Of a stretch of DNA of 64,000 nucleotides, positions 1 through 9,318 are shown in pieces. A program made the translations under genes and the position numbers. The notes below the pieces were generated by a model. The model was given only the letters and a program-made list of their open reading frames with translations. It did no database searches and was not told the DNA's origin. Where the stretch lies: positions 86,543-150,542 of the forward strand of contig CBDUHN010000003.1 of the NCBI GenBank assembly GCA_965367295.1. Reading direction: 5' to 3'. The DNA comes from JAIVHA01 sp965367295 (GTDB lineage Bacteria; Pseudomonadota; Gammaproteobacteria; DSM-19610). Position 1 is the stretch's first letter; every line of letters begins with the position of its first letter.

Positions 1-1192
1 AGATGATGACGTCGTACTTCTGCTCGTCGATGGCCGCCACCAGCTGGTCGGTCAGCTCGAAGGCACTCATTTCCGGCTGCAGGTCATAGGTGGCCACCAT
101 CGGTGACGGCACCAGGATACGATCCTCGCCAGGGAAGGGTTCCTCTACGCCACCATTGAAGAAGAAGGTGACGTGGGCGTATTTTTCCGTTTCGGCAATC
201 CGCAGCTGGCGCAGGCCCAGGCTGGCGGCATATTCTCCGAACACATTGGTGAGACGTTCGGCGGGAAAGGCTACGGGGATATCAAATTCCGAGTTGTATT
301 CGGTGAGGCTGACGAAGCTGGCGATGTCAGGAATGTACTCACGCTCGAAGCCATCGAAATCCGCCTCGATGAAGGGGCGGGTGATCTGGCGGGCCCGGTC
401 GGAGCGGTAGTTCATGAACACCACCACATCGCCATCCTCCACCCGCACCGGCTGTTCACCGGGAGGCACGATGGCGGTGGCCTTGACGAACTCGTCACCC
501 TCATCCCGGCCATAGGCCTGCTCCAGCCCCTTGAGAGCCGATTCCGCCTGGTACTCGGCCTTGCCCTGGGTGATCAGGTCATAGGCCGCCTGGATGCGTG
601 GCCAGCGGTGATCGCGATCCATGGCGTAGTAACGCCCGATAATGGAGGCGATCCGGCCGTGCCCCAGTTCCTTGAACTTGTCTTCCATCAGCCGCAATGA
701 GGCGGCGGCACTGCGCGGCGGCGTATCACGGCCATCGAGAAAGGCGTGCAGATAGACATCCCTGGCGCCCCGCTGCACCGCCAGTTCCGCCATCGCGTGG
801 ATGTGCTCTTCATGACTGTGCACACCACCCGGCGACAGCAGGCCGATGATATGCAGCCCTTTGCCGGTATTCACGGCGAGGTCGACGGCGTCGGTAAGAG
901 TCGCATTGGTAAAGAAAGAACCGGTCTTGATGGAGCGGCTGACACGGGTGAACTCCTGGTATACCACGCGCCCGGAGCCCAGATTCAGATGGCCCACCTC
1001 GGAGTTCCCCATCTGGTCGCCGGGCAACCCCACCGCCGCACCGGAAGTACGGATCAGGGTATGGGGATACTGTGCCCACAGGCGATCCCAGTTGGGCTTG
1101 CGCGCAGCCGCAATGGCATTGAAGGTCGGGTCTTCACGGTAACCCCATCCGTCCAGAATCAGCAGGACCATGGGCTTGGGTGTCACGGACAT
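1..1192 (-). CDS. gpmI: 2,3-bisphosphoglycerate-independent phosphoglycerate mutase, C-terminus cut by window edge
   Basis: Cytosolic glycolytic/gluconeogenic enzyme interconverting 3- and 2-phosphoglycerate with two bound Mn ions. About 397 residues are visible of the usual ~510; the rest lies off the left edge. The N-terminus MVLLILDGWGYRED supplies the first metal-binding Asp, MGNSEVGH near residue 60 holds the serine that is transiently phosphorylated, and HAFLDGRDTPP is a further family motif. The start is the ATG at 1192-1190, where the family begins; no strong Shine-Dalgarno is visible. It is divergent from the ArsR gene, and a perfect palindrome (1230-1244) lies about 40 bp upstream. 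Confidence 0.95.
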   Translation of the reverse strand, partial: MSVTPKPMVLLILDGWGYREDPTFNAIAAARKPNWDRLWAQYPHTLIRTSGAAVGLPGDQMGNSEVGHLNLGSGRVVYQEFTRVSRSIKTGSFFTNATLTDAVDLAVNTGKGLHIIGLLSPGGVHSHEEHIHAMAELAVQRGARDVYLHAFLDGRDTPPRSAAASLRLMEDKFKELGHGRIASIIGRYYAMDRDHRWPRIQAAYDLITQGKAEYQAESALKGLEQAYGRDEGDEFVKATAIVPPGEQPVRVEDGDVVVFMNYRSDRARQITRPFIEADFDGFEREYIPDIASFVSLTEYNSEFDIPVAFPAERLTNVFGEYAASLGLRQLRIAETEKYAHVTFFFNGGVEEPFPGEDRILVPSPMVATYDLQPEMSAFELTDQLVAAIDEQKYDVII

Positions 1193-1229
1193 GGGTATCT
1201 CAGGAGTCTGAAGGTTGGCATCAATAAGA

Positions 1230-1244
1230 TTAGACCAAGTCTAA
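1230..1244. promoter_or_regulatory. Palindrome TTAGAC-N3-GTCTAA, possible operator
   Basis: A perfect 6+3+6 inverted repeat, TTAGACCAAGTCTAA, lies in the gpmI/ArsR-family divergent intergenic region, about 38 bp before the gpmI start. Its size and placement fit a dimeric transcription factor site. The adjacent ArsR-type regulator is an obvious candidate but binding is inferred only. Confidence 0.4.
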
Positions 1245-1338
1245 CCATAAACGGGGTGTTCCACCACCCGGAAAACCGGATAAGACTGCTTGCCTTTGCC
1301 TGATTTGGAAACAATCCTTTCCATCAGGTGTATTATTG

Positions 1339-1344
1339 TATAAT
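1339..1344 (+). promoter_or_regulatory. Putative -10 box (TATAAT) for the ArsR-family gene
   Basis: A perfect TATAAT sits in a locally AT-rich stretch about 40 bp before the first ATG of the regulator. No good -35 hexamer lies at 16-18 bp; TTTCCA at 1318-1323 is only 15 bp away. This suggests a weak or activator-dependent promoter. Confidence 0.4.
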
Positions 1345-1379
1345 GTTTTATTTATAAAAGGCAGTATGGCTGTACCGCG

Positions 1380-1751
1380 ATGACTGAAGTATGCGTTAGC
1401 TGTTCCTACGAACTGTATGCGGGGCTACTGAATATGACTGAGGCCAGCGATGAGCTGATCACCCGGGACGAAGACATTGAGCGGGCATCACGCTCCCTCA
1501 AGGCCATGTCCCACCCTCTGCGGCTGAAGATCCTGTGCACCCTTGGTGACCAGGAAGTCAGTGTGCAGGATATTGTTGAACATGTCGGCACCTCCCAGAG
1601 TAATATTTCCCAGCATCTCGCCATTCTGCGCGACAAGGGGATCCTCGCCTCGCGCAAGGACGCCAACCGGGTCTATTACCGGGTGGGTGACTCCCGAACC
1701 CTGCGCCTGATCTGTATGATGCGGGAAGTGTTCTGCACCATGGCCCAGTAA
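1380..1751 (+). CDS. ArsR/SmtB-family winged-helix transcriptional regulator
   Basis: Small DNA-binding repressor, 123 residues from this ATG. The winged helix is clear: AMSHPLRLKILCTL, then the recognition helix region TSQSNISQHLAILRDKGIL and the wing RKDANRVYYRV. The typical ArsR metal motif ELCVCDL is absent (the region reads QEVSVQDIVE), so the inducer is unknown. C-terminal Cys residues (LICMMREVFC) and an N-terminal CVSC could sense thiols or metals if translated. A second in-frame ATG at 1434 would remove 18 residues including CVSC; neither start has a good Shine-Dalgarno. It lies upstream of rhodanese and glutaredoxin genes, suggesting but not proving a sulfur or redox role. Confidence 0.85.
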   Translation: MTEVCVSCSYELYAGLLNMTEASDELITRDEDIERASRSLKAMSHPLRLKILCTLGDQEVSVQDIVEHVGTSQSNISQHLAILRDKGILASRKDANRVYYRVGDSRTLRLICMMREVFCTMAQ

Positions 1752-1810
1752 CGGCCGCACCGTTTTTCCACATTGATTGCATGTGACTTGCCGTCAGGTA
1801 TTGCCTCCCT

Positions 1811-2236
1811 ATGAGTCAGCTTTTTGAATTCATTACCAATAACTGGATGCTGGTGTTGGCGCTGGTGGCCATTATCGCCATGCTCATCGGCAGCGAAACC
1901 CAGCGTCGGATTTCAGGTGTACCGAATATCGGCCCGATGGAAGCCACCCGCCTGCTGAACCAGGAGGATGCACTGTTTATCGATACCCGCACCGATAAAG
2001 AATACAAGGAAGGGCATATCCTCCATGCCCTGCATATTCCACTCGGCGACCTCGAACATCGCATGGGTGAGCTGGAAAAATTCAAGGGCCGCCCGGTGAT
2101 CGCCTACTGCCGCTCCGGACACCGCTCCGCCACTGCCGGAAGCAAACTGAAGAAACAGGGCTTTGAAACCGTGTTCAATCTCGGTGGCGGCATCATGGCC
2201 TGGCAGAACGCCAGCCTTCCCGTAACCAAAAAGTAG
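1811..2236 (+). CDS. Membrane-anchored rhodanese-like sulfurtransferase (YibN type)
   Basis: 141 residues. One N-terminal membrane helix (about residues 12-30, WMLVLALVAIIAMLIG) anchors a single cytosolic rhodanese domain. The active-site loop CRSGHRS contains the cysteine that carries the persulfide. The arrangement rhodanese-glutaredoxin-secB-gpsA is the usual yibN-grxC-secB-gpsA order of Gammaproteobacteria. The physiological sulfur donor and acceptor are unknown; in E. coli YibN has been connected with the inner-membrane insertion machinery, which is consistent with its secB neighbour. Confidence 0.88.
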   Translation: MSQLFEFITNNWMLVLALVAIIAMLIGSETQRRISGVPNIGPMEATRLLNQEDALFIDTRTDKEYKEGHILHALHIPLGDLEHRMGELEKFKGRPVIAYCRSGHRSATAGSKLKKQGFETVFNLGGGIMAWQNASLPVTKK

Positions 2237-2244
2237 TATCCTCT

Positions 2245-2499
2245 ATGGCGCAAATCGAGATTTACTGCAGTGATTTCTGCATCTATTGCACCATGGCGCT
2301 GCAGCTGCTGGATCGCAAGGGCGTGGAATACCGGAAGCTCAACGTGGACCGTAGCCCGGAACTGCGCGCGGAGATGGAACAGCGCAGCCAGCGCACCTCG
2401 GTCCCGCAGATCTTCATCGACGGACGCCACATCGGCGGCTGTGATGATATGACAGCCCTGGACCGGGCCGGCCAGCTGGATCCATTGCTACAGATTTAA
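2245..2499 (+). CDS. grxC: Glutaredoxin 3-like protein with an unusual CIYC active site
   Basis: 84-residue thioredoxin-fold oxidoreductase that would reduce protein and glutathione mixed disulfides. The GSH-binding TSVPQIFIDGRHIGGCDD segment is canonical (cis-Pro in SVPQ, GG-C-D). The dithiol motif, however, reads FCIYCT rather than the nearly universal CPYC. The codons TGC ATC TAT TGC are unambiguous. It starts 9 bp after the rhodanese stop and is probably co-transcribed with it and secB. Class I dithiol glutaredoxin is the safest call; the Pro to Ile change should alter redox potential or specificity. Confidence 0.9.
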   Translation: MAQIEIYCSDFCIYCTMALQLLDRKGVEYRKLNVDRSPELRAEMEQRSQRTSVPQIFIDGRHIGGCDDMTALDRAGQLDPLLQI

Positions 2500-2556
2500 A
2501 CCACACCATGATTTCCGGTTGCCGTTCTTTTTCCGGATAACACCACGGGGATACCC

Positions 2557-3048
2557 ATGACTGACAACGATACCGAAGCCGCCCAGAACAACCCGGGCCA
2601 GCAGTTCAACATCCAGAAAATCTTCATGAAGGACATGTCCTTCGAAACCCCCAACTCCCCGGCGATCTTTACCGAGGAATGGAAACCGGATATCAATCTG
2701 CAGCTGACCAGTAATGCCACACCGATCACGGAAGGACTGTTTGAAGTGATTGTGTCCATCACCGTGACCGCCAAGCTGGGTGAGAAAACCGCCTATCTGG
2801 CGGAAATCCAGCAGGGCGGCATCTTCAGCCTGGCCGGGTTTGACCAGGCCCAGATGGGCCATATGCTGGGCGCCTTCTGTCCCAATGTACTGTATCCCTT
2901 CGCCCGCGAGGCCGTGGCCGACCTGATCGGCAAGGGCGGTTTCCCGCCGGTCTACCTGGCACCGGTCAATTTCGATGCCCTGCATGCGCAGCGCATGCAG
3001 GAAATCCAGGCCCAGGTCGCCAGCAGCCAGGAGGGTGCCGCCCACTAG
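2557..3048 (+). CDS. secB: Protein-export chaperone SecB
   Basis: 163 residues, the normal family length. SecB is a cytosolic homotetramer that holds precursors unfolded and hands them to SecA. Family blocks seen: FNIQKIFMKDMSFETPNSPAIF near the N-terminus, FEVIVSITVTAK in the middle, FPPVYLAPVNFDALHAQR near the C-terminus. It sits between grxC and gpsA as in most Gammaproteobacteria, with the gpsA start only 20 bp downstream. Confidence 0.97.
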   Translation: MTDNDTEAAQNNPGQQFNIQKIFMKDMSFETPNSPAIFTEEWKPDINLQLTSNATPITEGLFEVIVSITVTAKLGEKTAYLAEIQQGGIFSLAGFDQAQMGHMLGAFCPNVLYPFAREAVADLIGKGGFPPVYLAPVNFDALHAQRMQEIQAQVASSQEGAAH

Positions 3049-3067
3049 GGCGCGCCGCCCCTGCCCC

Positions 3068-4075
3068 ATGTCCCGGACCGGTGAACCCTTCGCGGTTTTG
3101 GGTGCCGGCTCCTGGGGCACGGCACTGGCCATCCTGCTTGCCCGCCAGGGCTACCCGGTACGGCTGTGGGGACATGAAGCGGCCGATATCGAGATCCTGC
3201 AGCGGGATCTCAGCAACGAGCAATATCTGCCCGGTATCCCCTTTCCACCGGACCTGACCTGCACCGCTGATCTGGCGGCTGCCATCGCCGGGGTGCGTGA
3301 TATCCTGGTGGTGGTTCCCAGCCATGCCTTTGGCGAAGTACTCCAACGGCTCCAGCCCAAGCTCCAGCCACAACAACGCATCGCCTGGGCCACCAAGGGC
3401 CTGGAACTGGGCACCGGCCGGTTTCTGCACCAGGTGTTCGAGGATATTCTCGGCGCCGCGATTCCCCGCACCCTCATCTCCGGTCCCACCTTCGCCCGCG
3501 AACTGGCGCTTGGACTCCCCACCGCGGTGACCGTGGCCAGCAGTGATGCGACCTATGCCACCGATCTCGCCCAAGCCCTGAGTTGTCCGGATTTCCGCGC
3601 CTATACCAGCACTGATGTACAGGGCGTGGAACTGGGAGGAGCGGTGAAAAATGTCATGGCCATCGCCGCCGGGATCTCCGACGGGCTGGGCTTCGGCGCC
3701 AATGCCCGCGCCGCCCTCATTACCCGCGGTCTGCATGAAATGATGCTGCTGGGCGAACAGCTCGGTGGCCACCGCGAAACCTTCATGGGCCTGGCCGGGG
3801 TCGGCGACCTGGTGCTGACCTGTACCGATGACCAGTCCCGCAATCGCCGCCTCGGCCTGGCGCTGGGCCGGGGACAAGAACGCGATGCTGCCATTGCGGC
3901 CATCGGTCAGGCTGTGGAGGGAGTGCATACCGCCAGGGAAGTGGTGGCGCTGGCGCGTCGCCGGCAGGTGGAGATGCCCATCAGTGAGCAGGTCTGCCGG
4001 GTGCTGTTCGAGGGGCATGATCCCCGTACCGCGGTGCATGAACTGCTGGGGCGGTCGCTGAAGCCGGAGACCTGA
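3068..4075 (+). CDS. gpsA: NAD(P)H-dependent glycerol-3-phosphate dehydrogenase
   Basis: 335 residues. It reduces dihydroxyacetone phosphate to sn-glycerol 3-phosphate for phospholipid synthesis. The Rossmann motif VLGAGSWGTALA is at residues 10-21; GGAVKNVMAIAAGISDGLGFGANARAALITRG holds the catalytic lysine of the family. The ATG at 3068 places the Rossmann motif at the usual distance from the N-terminus; an upstream in-frame ATG at 2975 would overlap secB and is rejected. It converges with trmL. Confidence 0.96.
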   Translation: MSRTGEPFAVLGAGSWGTALAILLARQGYPVRLWGHEAADIEILQRDLSNEQYLPGIPFPPDLTCTADLAAAIAGVRDILVVVPSHAFGEVLQRLQPKLQPQQRIAWATKGLELGTGRFLHQVFEDILGAAIPRTLISGPTFARELALGLPTAVTVASSDATYATDLAQALSCPDFRAYTSTDVQGVELGGAVKNVMAIAAGISDGLGFGANARAALITRGLHEMMLLGEQLGGHRETFMGLAGVGDLVLTCTDDQSRNRRLGLALGRGQERDAAIAAIGQAVEGVHTAREVVALARRRQVEMPISEQVCRVLFEGHDPRTAVHELLGRSLKPET

Positions 4076-4163
4076 AAGCGGGTCGTGCTATCGGACTGTG
4101 CGGTTGCGACAGGCACGGAATGCAGGAGCCATGGTGAGCCTCGACCCGAAGGATGACAGGCCA

Positions 4164-4628
4164 TCACCCGGCCCCTGCGAACTCCACCTGCCGCCAGGCC
4201 TCGAACAGGAACACCGCCACGGCATTGGACAGGTTCAGGCTGCGACTCTCCGGCACCATGGGCAGCCGCAATACCTGCTCTTCACCGCATTCCGCCAGTA
4301 CACCGGCGGGCAGACCGCGCGACTCGGGCCCGAACAACAGGGCATCCCCGGGCCGGTAGTGGACATCGGTATGGCGGCGTTTGCCCTTGGTGGAACAGGC
4401 CCATATACGTGCCGGCTGCAGTGCGCTGTGAAATGCATCCAGACTGGCATGCACCCGGACCTCGGCCCATTCCCGGTAATCCAGCCCGGCACGGCGCAGC
4501 TTGCGGTCGTCGAGATCGAAACCCAGTGGCTCGATCAGGTGCAGGTGGCTGCCGGTATTGGCGCAGAGGCGTATGATGTTGCCCGTATTGGGTGGAATCT
4601 CCGGTTCAAAGAGCACGATGTGAAACAT
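4164..4628 (-). CDS. trmL: tRNA (cytidine/uridine(34)-2'-O)-methyltransferase
   Basis: 154-residue SPOUT methyltransferase that 2'-O-methylates the wobble nucleotide of tRNA-Leu isoacceptors. The N-terminal signature FEPEIPPNTGNIIRLCANTG and the C-terminal trefoil-knot SAM-binding segments LLFGPESRGLP and LPMVPESRSLNLSNAVAV are complete. The start at 4628 is set by the conserved MFHIVLFEPEIP. It is convergent with gpsA and divergent from pyrD. Confidence 0.95.
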   Translation of the reverse strand: MFHIVLFEPEIPPNTGNIIRLCANTGSHLHLIEPLGFDLDDRKLRRAGLDYREWAEVRVHASLDAFHSALQPARIWACSTKGKRRHTDVHYRPGDALLFGPESRGLPAGVLAECGEEQVLRLPMVPESRSLNLSNAVAVFLFEAWRQVEFAGAG

Positions 4629-4680
4629 GGTGGGCAGGCACGGAGTCCGATTGACGAATGACGATGAGTAACCGCAGGCC

Positions 4681-5673
<993 letters not shown>

Positions 5674-5986
5674 GGGGCCTTCGCAACGAACCATCGGGCA
5701 ACTCGGGCTGCTGCGCGGTGGATTATTCCTCGGTCTGACAGACTCCTGCCCATCTATTTCCTCCACCAAACTGGAACGAACCTTGCACTCTGTCTCCTGC
5801 GGACGTGCGCCGTCGGTTTTTTGACGGCTACGGGCCGATTAAATGATTCCGCGTTTTCACCGCTACTACGGGTAGTTAAATGGAAACACAGGGACCGGAC
5901 CGCAGCGTTGACGCGCCCGATCCGGTTGATGCGCGCACAAAGGACCAGGGTCAGCGGCGCGCGCAAGGATGTAGTACAGGGAACCC
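5674..5986 (+). other. Intergenic region before the MSHA cluster
   Basis: 313 bp with no convincing gene. A short hairpin (GCCGTC 5808-5813 with GACGGC 5823-5828, T-rich loop) is the only structure noticed. The promoter of the pilus operon should lie here, but no clear sigma-70 or sigma-54 pair was found, and nothing resembling a GEMM c-di-GMP riboswitch was recognised. Confidence 0.5.
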
Positions 5987-6583
5987 ATGCAGCAGCAAAT
6001 CAATCTGTATCAGCCAATCTTCCGCAAGGAGCGCAAGCTCTTTTCGGCGCGTGCGCTGTTGCAAATCAGCCTCGTCAGCCTGGGGCTGATGCTTCTGATT
6101 GCCGTGTACTTCCAGGTCCAGCTGCATCGCCTGCAGGCCAGTGAGCAATCCCTTGCCAGCCAGTACCAATACCTGAAGTCCACCCTGGATGCGCTGCAGC
6201 AGAATGATGGCGATCCGGTCCTGACGGCGCTCGACGAGCAGATTGCCCGGCTGGAAACCTCGCTGCAGGCCAAGCAGTCATTGCTGGACAACATGACTGC
6301 ACTGGCCGGTGCCGGACGCAGCGGCTTTTCCCCCTATCTCGACGCATTGGCACGCCTGCACCTGAATGGCCTGTGGCTGACCGGTATACAGATCAGCAAA
6401 GGCGGGCAGGCGGTACAGCTGCGCGGCGTGGCCCGGGATGCGGGCCTGATTCCCCGTTACCTGCAACGGTTGCCCGAGGACCCGCGCCTGCAGTCCCTGG
6501 ACTTTCGCCAGGTATTGATCAGTCGTCGCGCGGATACGCCACAACAGCTGGATTTCACCCTGCAGTCGGGGGATATCCTCTGA
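5987..6583 (+). CDS. mshI2: MSHA pilus biogenesis protein, PilN-like (MshI2)
   Basis: 198 residues, bitopic inner-membrane protein. A short cytoplasmic start with the PilN-type motif INLYQP (residues 5-10), which in PilN docks onto the actin-like PilM/MshI partner, is followed by one membrane helix (about residues 25-45) and a coiled-coil and alpha/beta periplasmic part. It begins the pilus alignment subcomplex and overlaps mshJ by one base (TGATG). The start at 5987 has an ACAGGGA Shine-Dalgarno. Its presumed partner MshI is at the far end of the cluster. Confidence 0.85.
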   Translation: MQQQINLYQPIFRKERKLFSARALLQISLVSLGLMLLIAVYFQVQLHRLQASEQSLASQYQYLKSTLDALQQNDGDPVLTALDEQIARLETSLQAKQSLLDNMTALAGAGRSGFSPYLDALARLHLNGLWLTGIQISKGGQAVQLRGVARDAGLIPRYLQRLPEDPRLQSLDFRQVLISRRADTPQQLDFTLQSGDIL

Positions 6584-7260
6584 TGATGGCGCGTATCCAG
6601 CACTGGGCAGCCACCGTTGATGGCCTGGGTTTGCGCGAGCGTCTGTTTCTACTGCTCAGCGTCATTGCCGTGCTGTTCCTGGTCCTTGATTCACTGGTCT
6701 ACCAGCCAGCCATCCGCCAGCAGCAGCGCGTCAACGATGCCGTCGATAACCTGCAGCTGCAACTTACCGTGCTGGAACAGGAATCCCGGGAGCTGACCCA
6801 GAATGCGTCGCTTGACCCGCTGCAATGGCGCGAACGCAGGGCCGCTGAACTGACAAACCAGGGTACCGCGCTGGATACACGCATCCAGGAACAGCTCGGC
6901 CTGGTGGTGGACCCACGCCAGATAGCGCAGATGCTGCGCGACATCCTCGACCAGGATAAGGAACTCAAGCTGCTGCAGCTCACCACTGGCGTGGCCAGTC
7001 TCGATCCGGACATGCAGAACAAGGCCCCGCACCCGGCGCTACCCGCCATCGATGGCGCCCTGCCCGCCAATCTCAGCCGTTACCGGCTCACCCTGCAGAT
7101 GGAGGGTAGCTACCTCGCCGCGCTGCGTTTTCTCCAGCAACTGGAAAACCTGCCCTGGGCACTGTTTTCCGATCAGCTGGATATCACCATCCAGCAACAC
7201 CCCAGGGCGCAGATCAGCCTGCAACTCTATACCCTGGGTGCCTATGGGGGTGGCCTGTGA
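6583..7260 (+). CDS. mshJ: MSHA pilus biogenesis protein MshJ (PilO-like)
   Basis: 225 residues. One N-terminal membrane helix (about residues 20-38, LFLLLSVIAVLFLVLDSLVY), then a long coiled coil and a C-terminal ferredoxin-like periplasmic domain, the architecture of PilO/GspM. It would pair with MshI2 to connect the inner-membrane platform with the secretin. The ATG at 6583 overlaps the preceding stop; an open frame extends upstream but lies inside mshI2. Ends GTGA-overlapped with mshK. Confidence 0.85.
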   Translation: MMARIQHWAATVDGLGLRERLFLLLSVIAVLFLVLDSLVYQPAIRQQQRVNDAVDNLQLQLTVLEQESRELTQNASLDPLQWRERRAAELTNQGTALDTRIQEQLGLVVDPRQIAQMLRDILDQDKELKLLQLTTGVASLDPDMQNKAPHPALPAIDGALPANLSRYRLTLQMEGSYLAALRFLQQLENLPWALFSDQLDITIQQHPRAQISLQLYTLGAYGGGL

Positions 7261-7583
7261 AGTGGCTCGGCGCGCTGTTGCTGCTGGCCGTCCTGCCCCT
7301 CGCACAGGGACAGCCGGAGCTACTTGATCCCACTGCGCCCAGCGGGCCCGCCCAGACAGGAAATGGCAACCCGCTCGGCACTGGCTGGGAACTGAACTCC
7401 ACCCTGATCAACTCCCATCGCAAGATCGCCATGATCAATGGCAGCCCGGTGCAGGAAGGTGACCGTATTGACGGAGCCCGTGTGGTCCGTATCCGCGCCT
7501 CTGAAGTACAACTGGAAACCGTGGAGCGCCGCATCACCCTGCGACTGCTTCCCAACCCCTTGCGCACCCACGCACAACCATGA
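7257..7583 (+). CDS. mshK: MSHA pilus biogenesis protein MshK (PilP-like)
   Basis: 108 residues starting with GTG that overlaps the mshJ stop. A cleavable-looking signal (LGALLLLAVLPLAQG, about residues 4-18) leads into a short linker DPTAPSGP and a small beta domain ending SEVQLETVERRITLRL, typical of PilP/GspC homology regions that touch the secretin N-domains. Position between mshJ and mshL supports the name. Confidence 0.8.
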   Translation: MKWLGALLLLAVLPLAQGQPELLDPTAPSGPAQTGNGNPLGTGWELNSTLINSHRKIAMINGSPVQEGDRIDGARVVRIRASEVQLETVERRITLRLLPNPLRTHAQP

Positions 7584-9295
7584 GTACCGCCATGAATATC
7601 CATCGCGCCCCCTTTCGCCTGCCGGCTCTGCTGCCCCTGCTGCTGACCCTCGCGGCCTGTCAGTCAAACCCGGTACGGCATGCTGACGATATCGAACAGT
7701 CGTTACAGGAAAGCCTCGCCAGCAGCGAACAGCTGGTAGCGCCGACACCGCCTCCGGAAGTCACCCAGGCCCTGTTGCCGCCACTTGACGTACCACTACC
7801 GCTACAGGCCCGTCCGGTAATCGAACAGCGTTTTGACGTGGCGGTGAAGAATGCACCGGCGCAGGAATTCTTCATGAGCCTGGTGGCCGGCACCCAGCTG
7901 AATATGGTGGTACATCCCAACGTCAGCGGCGAGATCTCACTCAGCCTGCAGAACGTAACCATCAATGAAGTCCTGGAAGCGGTGCAGGATATCTACGGCT
8001 ACCAGTATCGGCGCAGCAACGGCATGTATCAGGTGCTGCCGGCTCGCATGCGTTCCAAGATCTACAAGGTCAATTACCTCGATGTATCCCGCAAGGGCAG
8101 TTCCAACACACGGATCAGTTCCGGCCAGGTCAGCCAGGTTGCCAACAACGGTAACGGTAATGGCAGCAGCAGTTCCACCAGCACCCAGAACCAGTCCTCC
8201 CACCAGCAACAGAGTACCCAATCCTCGGGCAGTGTGGTGGAAACCAAGTCGGAATCGAATTTCTGGACCGACCTGGAGTCCGCACTTGCCATGCTGGTAG
8301 GCGAGGAGGAAGGCCGTAGCATCGTGGTCAATTCCCATGCCGGTGTGGTGGTGGTGCGGGCCATGCCCAGCGAACTGCGCGACGTGGAGGATTTCCTGTC
8401 CACCATCCAGGATGCCGCCCATCGCCAGGTATTGCTGGAGGCCAAGATCCTCGAAGTCACCCTGCGCGACGATTTCCAGTCCGGTATCAACTGGTCCGCG
8501 CTCGCTGAAGTCGGCAATGGAAAATCCATCCTGTTCGGCCAGACCGGCAATCCCAATATCACCGAAGCCGCGGCCTTGGGTGTGGGCGGCATGTTCAGCA
8601 TCGATGCCAACCTGAATGACTTCACTGCACTGATCGAACTGTTACAGACCCAGGGCGATGTACACGTACTGTCCAGCCCGCGGGTGGCCACGGTCAACAA
8701 CGAAAAAGCCGTCATCAAGGTAGGTACCGACGAGTTTTTCGTCACCGATGTCAGCACCGATACCGATACCACCACCACCGGCACCAACCAGAGTGTGGAC
8801 ATCACCCTCACACCGTTCTTTTCCGGTGTGGCCCTCGATGTGATTCCGCAGATCGATGATGAGGGCCAGGTGACCCTGCATATCCATCCCACCGTGAGCC
8901 AGGTGGATGAAGAGGTGAAGCAGATCGCCACCAGCACCGAGAACTCACTGTCCATTCCGCTGGCCACGAGTACCGTGCGCGAATCGGACACCATCATCCG
9001 CGCCCGCTCGGGGCAGGTGGTGGTGATTGGTGGCCTGATGGAAAACACCATACGCAATGATGTGGCCAAGACCCCCATGCTGGGCGATGTCCCGTTGATG
9101 GGTAAGCTCTTCCGTCAAAACAAACAGCAGACCGTAAAAAGTGAACTGGTCATTCTGCTGCGCCCGATGGTCGAGCAGGGTAATCAGATCTGGGCCGGTG
9201 ACCTGCGTCGCACCGCCGACCGCTTCCGGGACCTGCGGGAGCAGGGTCCGGCCGGGGAACGTGACCGCTTGCTCAAGCAGTGGGGCCAACAGTAG
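7580..9295 (+). CDS. mshL: MSHA pilus secretin, outer-membrane lipoprotein MshL
   Basis: 571 residues. It forms the outer-membrane pore for the pilus. Lipoprotein signal with lipobox LAAC (Cys27); a second ATG at codon 5 is also possible. An N0/STN-like domain (about 85-165, FDVAVKNAPAQEFFMSL) and N1 domain follow, interrupted by a low-complexity Asn/Ser/Gln-rich loop (about residues 185-220), then the secretin barrel (about 280-545) with VLLEAKILEVTLRDDFQSGI, VHVLSSPRVATVNNEKAVIKVG and GQVVVIGGLMEN. The ATGA overlap with mshK implies translational coupling. Confidence 0.93.
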   Translation: MSTAMNIHRAPFRLPALLPLLLTLAACQSNPVRHADDIEQSLQESLASSEQLVAPTPPPEVTQALLPPLDVPLPLQARPVIEQRFDVAVKNAPAQEFFMSLVAGTQLNMVVHPNVSGEISLSLQNVTINEVLEAVQDIYGYQYRRSNGMYQVLPARMRSKIYKVNYLDVSRKGSSNTRISSGQVSQVANNGNGNGSSSSTSTQNQSSHQQQSTQSSGSVVETKSESNFWTDLESALAMLVGEEEGRSIVVNSHAGVVVVRAMPSELRDVEDFLSTIQDAAHRQVLLEAKILEVTLRDDFQSGINWSALAEVGNGKSILFGQTGNPNITEAAALGVGGMFSIDANLNDFTALIELLQTQGDVHVLSSPRVATVNNEKAVIKVGTDEFFVTDVSTDTDTTTTGTNQSVDITLTPFFSGVALDVIPQIDDEGQVTLHIHPTVSQVDEEVKQIATSTENSLSIPLATSTVRESDTIIRARSGQVVVIGGLMENTIRNDVAKTPMLGDVPLMGKLFRQNKQQTVKSELVILLRPMVEQGNQIWAGDLRRTADRFRDLREQGPAGERDRLLKQWGQQ

Positions 9296-9318
9296 TCATC
9301 CGCTACACAGGAGCACCC

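Noticed and set aside
5674..5986. GEMM c-di-GMP riboswitch before the MSHA operon
   Set aside because: The conserved GEMM core sequences are absent.
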